Position numbers and translations under genes: made by a program. From NCBI GenBank assembly GCA_947631755.1, contig CANRMO010000006.1:1-24019 (forward strand): a stretch of 24,019 nt of DNA. The letters run 5' to 3'. This document shows, piece after piece, positions 21,483-24,019 of the stretch; the stretch's first letter is position 1, and every line of letters starts with the position of its first letter. The notes under the pieces were generated by a model. The model saw only the letters and a list, made by a program, of their open reading frames with translations. It was not told the DNA's origin and did no database searches. The DNA comes from an uncultured Lachnospiraceae bacterium (lineage in GTDB: Bacteria > Bacillota > Clostridia > Lachnospirales > Lachnospiraceae).

Positions 21483-24019
21483 ATGAGAGTGAGCAAGAGA
21501 GCATTAAAAGTAATAATTGCTGTAGTATCGGTTGCTGTTGTGTGTTCGATCGCCTGGGCGGTCCTGTACAAGAGCCGCGTCAGGGGGGCCTATGCAAATT
21601 ATGTAAATGGCAGTCCGTCTGAGACATCCACTCTTTCAGAGATTACTATCACAGAGGCAGGCGGCACTTACAAGGGAGCTTCCGGGTCCATGAGAGAGAC
21701 GGTCGCGGATTCTGTCCCGCCGTGCGGCTATCTTGAAGCCGGAGAGAGTTCCGGCAGTGTGGCAGCCAAGAATGGCAAGGGCGGCGAGAGAAATCCTTTT
21801 GTTATCCTGGAGATTTTGCCGGACAAGGGGATGCAGCAGATGTCCTATCTGAATGCGAGCAGCCCGACTTACCCGATCGACTGGATGAAGATCGGTATTG
21901 ACCAGAATGCAAATTATACGAATATGTCCGCGGACAGTAATGAGTTTAATAATCTCCCCTTGAAGAATGATTTCGGATACTGGACGAATCAGATCCACTA
22001 TGGGATTATTAAGATCTATGAGAAATCAACGGCTTATAAAAAGGGAATTTCTTTTGAGGAGTACGAACAGAACCCCGAGTATGTAGCCAGTGGCATGCGC
22101 CTGGTTGAACCGGGCAGGCTGATCGACCTCAAGTTCACAGACAGTGATATTGAAGACGCAGGATACAATGTAAAAGAATTTTCTGAGTACCATTCACAGA
22201 ACCATTCCATGACAGATATACAGCAGAAATATCCGAATTTGTTCCCGAAAGAGGACTCCGGTAAGAAAAATGCTATTCGTGATATCGCTATCGCCGATGA
22301 GAAAAACTGGGTGAAGAACGGCGGCGCCAAATATGCGGATGTCGAGGGTGGAGAGATGGATCCGCAGGAGGTAAGCTCTCTGACGATTGCCGAACTGGCG
22401 GAAAAATACCCCGCAATTTTTGCGGAGGATTCAAATGGCAAGGCAATTGATAAAAAAGATTTAAAGGATGACTGCTGGGAGAAAGAGTATAAGGAAAGTA
22501 CAACAAAGCGTGAGATCGATACGACAGAGCTGGATATTTCAGAAGAAGATTTTGACAATATGACAGTGAAACAGCTGGCACAAAAATATAGTGATGTGTT
22601 TGACACAGATAAGAGTGGGAAGAAGATTACGGATAAGATATTGGAGGACGAGGAGAACTGGAAAAAGACGAAGACATATAGTGGGATTTGGGGAAATGAA
22701 CCGGTGAAAGAAGGTTATATGGTAAATGTCGGTGCCGGCAAGGGGTCATTTTCCATGGCAAGCGGGTCAACCTATAGCCAATACTATAAAAATGTCAGTT
22801 TTGAAAAAAATACAAGCGATACCAGTAAAAATCAGTGGGTGTATATGAAAGATGAGCCGGAGGGGGATGGATACCGTCTGCTTCAGGATGATCCGGATAT
22901 TGACAATATTATAAATAAAAAATTGTTTGAATCGGATGAATCTTATGTGGGAGGGTATTTGGATATTTCCAAGTTAGGTGGGGATGGGGTCAGGATTGGC
23001 CGCAATAAATTTACTTTTTCCTATTCCTCTACAAAAACACAGTACATTTTTACCTGCAAGATTTATGAATACCGTTATGAGTACTATGGATTAAAGGCGA
23101 ATGATGTTCTGAAACGCTCTCTGTTTGCTTTCAAGACCCAGGAAGAGGCGGATAACTTCTGTCTCCAGACAGTCTGCATGACACCGACGGAGGTTAATGA
23201 ACTCTGTAAGCAGGAAAAGGATCCGGACAATGAGAAAATTGATATTATAGAGCGCGCGGATCTGTTTTATATCGCTTCTTATAAGGGAGAGCAGGATCTG
23301 GATAAAGTATTAAAAATGTACCAGAAATATATTGATAAATCTTATACGTATAATATAGGAGATCTGAAAACTTTTGTCCAGGATGACCTGGAGTGGGATG
23401 TTGTGATAAAGCTGTTAAAACGAGTGAGTGACAACCAGAACCTCCCGCTGATGTTCAATAAGCGCGTGGGTGAGCTGATCGAGAATGGTGATGAGGCGGT
23501 TGATATGTACTGTGGTCCGGGACAGAACGGCCCGCGGGTTTCCTGGACCAGCGCGGTCAATAACATAGGGAAACTGTATCTCATGGCGCTTCAGTTTGAT
23601 TTGCAGGCGGGAACGCCAAATGCCAGCAAATCCATTGATTATAAGAGAACTCTGTTCGGGGAGAATGGGGCTGTCAATCGGATCTATAAGATACCGCTGT
23701 CGGATGAGGTGAAGAAAGCAAATGGGAACTCTGCCCAGTACACAGGATATTATGTGCCGGTTGAGCCGAGCGGCGATAAATGCTGTTATCTGTGGAACCG
23801 CTACACATTTTATCCATATGATGTGCCGAATGGATCGGATTCGGGTGTCTATGAGGAGTATGGCTACTTGATGTCCTACTTGTCGACTGGCCCGTTTTAT
23901 AAGGATAATAAGACAGAAAATTCCCTGGGAAGCCATCTGGATGGTACCGACGGTGAGTCGGATGAGAATAACGTAACGGTTGTGAGAGGCCATGCCCATG
24001 CAAATGCGAATGAATCCTC
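21483..24019 (+). CDS. Large membrane-anchored extracytoplasmic protein, 3' end outside the window
   Basis: An open frame of 845 codons runs from ATG 21483 (GAGGAGGG at 21467-21474) to the window edge without a stop. The N-terminus is a signal anchor: MRVSKRAL then a hydrophobic helix (~9-29) ending YKSR. The rest is hydrophilic, Tyr/Asp/Lys rich and presumably outside the cell. NPFVILEILPDKGMQQMSYL (~107-126) resembles the start of DUF5057-type Lachnospiraceae surface proteins, an uncertain recall-based match. Three related segments occur at ~243-280, 300-337 and 360-397, with QKYPNLFPKEDSGK, EKYPAIFAEDSNGK and QKYSDVFDTDKSGK cores, then a Trp-Lys end; the DxDxSG-like loops recall EF-hand or dockerin calcium sites. 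Last in the pilus unit, it could be a tip or surface partner of the minor pilins. Confidence 0.85.
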   Translation, partial: MRVSKRALKVIIAVVSVAVVCSIAWAVLYKSRVRGAYANYVNGSPSETSTLSEITITEAGGTYKGASGSMRETVADSVPPCGYLEAGESSGSVAAKNGKGGERNPFVILEILPDKGMQQMSYLNASSPTYPIDWMKIGIDQNANYTNMSADSNEFNNLPLKNDFGYWTNQIHYGIIKIYEKSTAYKKGISFEEYEQNPEYVASGMRLVEPGRLIDLKFTDSDIEDAGYNVKEFSEYHSQNHSMTDIQQKYPNLFPKEDSGKKNAIRDIAIADEKNWVKNGGAKYADVEGGEMDPQEVSSLTIAELAEKYPAIFAEDSNGKAIDKKDLKDDCWEKEYKESTTKREIDTTELDISEEDFDNMTVKQLAQKYSDVFDTDKSGKKITDKILEDEENWKKTKTYSGIWGNEPVKEGYMVNVGAGKGSFSMASGSTYSQYYKNVSFEKNTSDTSKNQWVYMKDEPEGDGYRLLQDDPDIDNIINKKLFESDESYVGGYLDISKLGGDGVRIGRNKFTFSYSSTKTQYIFTCKIYEYRYEYYGLKANDVLKRSLFAFKTQEEADNFCLQTVCMTPTEVNELCKQEKDPDNEKIDIIERADLFYIASYKGEQDLDKVLKMYQKYIDKSYTYNIGDLKTFVQDDLEWDVVIKLLKRVSDNQNLPLMFNKRVGELIENGDEAVDMYCGPGQNGPRVSWTSAVNNIGKLYLMALQFDLQAGTPNASKSIDYKRTLFGENGAVNRIYKIPLSDEVKKANGNSAQYTGYYVPVEPSGDKCCYLWNRYTFYPYDVPNGSDSGVYEEYGYLMSYLSTGPFYKDNKTENSLGSHLDGTDGESDENNVTVVRGHAHANANES

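Overview
The window looks like a chromosomal segment of a Gram-positive anaerobe of the Clostridia, most likely Lachnospiraceae. This is an inference from the gene order ylxM-ffh-rpsP-khpA-rimM-trmD, strong AGGAGG-type ribosome binding sites, a type IV pilus locus without outer-membrane parts (no PilQ or PilP seen), and the style of the large secreted protein at the right end. All convincing genes lie on the + strand.

Region 1 (1-1313): the 3' part of a diguanylate cyclase (GGDEF) gene, a small unrecognised ORF with a doubtful 5' end, and then a near-consensus promoter whose predicted start point falls inside the left arm of a perfect intrinsic terminator. Region 2 (1314-4934): a housekeeping cluster for SRP targeting and ribosome/tRNA maturation (ylxM, ffh, rpsP, khpA, rimM, trmD). 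A hairpin terminator separates khpA from rimM, and rplS does not follow trmD.

Region 3 (4971-7117): its own promoter, hisB, a three-part hisIE whose N-terminal ~205 residues look like a degenerate HisF-type barrel, and a 46-residue membrane protein. Only 12 nt separate this small gene from pilB, so the histidine genes and the pilus motor genes may share a transcript.

Region 4 (7130-24019): a type IV pilus locus. pilB (extension ATPase), pilT (retraction ATPase) and pilC (platform) come first and end in a hairpin. A second unit with a perfect consensus promoter encodes a 403-residue coiled-coil protein built from 7- and 21-residue DNA-level tandem repeats, with a G8 tract in the Shine-Dalgarno position. 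Next are two abutting perfect DnaA boxes, a promoter, a hairpin-rich leader, the major prepilin pilA and the prepilin peptidase pilD. A third unit, with a foldable leader, encodes a PilM-PilN fusion, a PilO-like protein, four minor-prepilin-type proteins (one of them very large and lacking Glu at +5), and the start of a very large anchored extracytoplasmic protein that runs off the window and could be a tip or surface protein.

The likely scheme is: PilB/PilT drive PilC; PilM-N and PilO form the inner assembly complex; PilD processes PilA and the minor prepilins; the minor prepilins prime the fibre and may present the large protein. The most unusual items are the coiled-coil repeat gene with its G8 tract, the tandem DnaA boxes before pilA, two unassigned structured leaders, the promoter/terminator overlap before ylxM, the HisF-like/HisIE fusion and the D169E change in TrmD.
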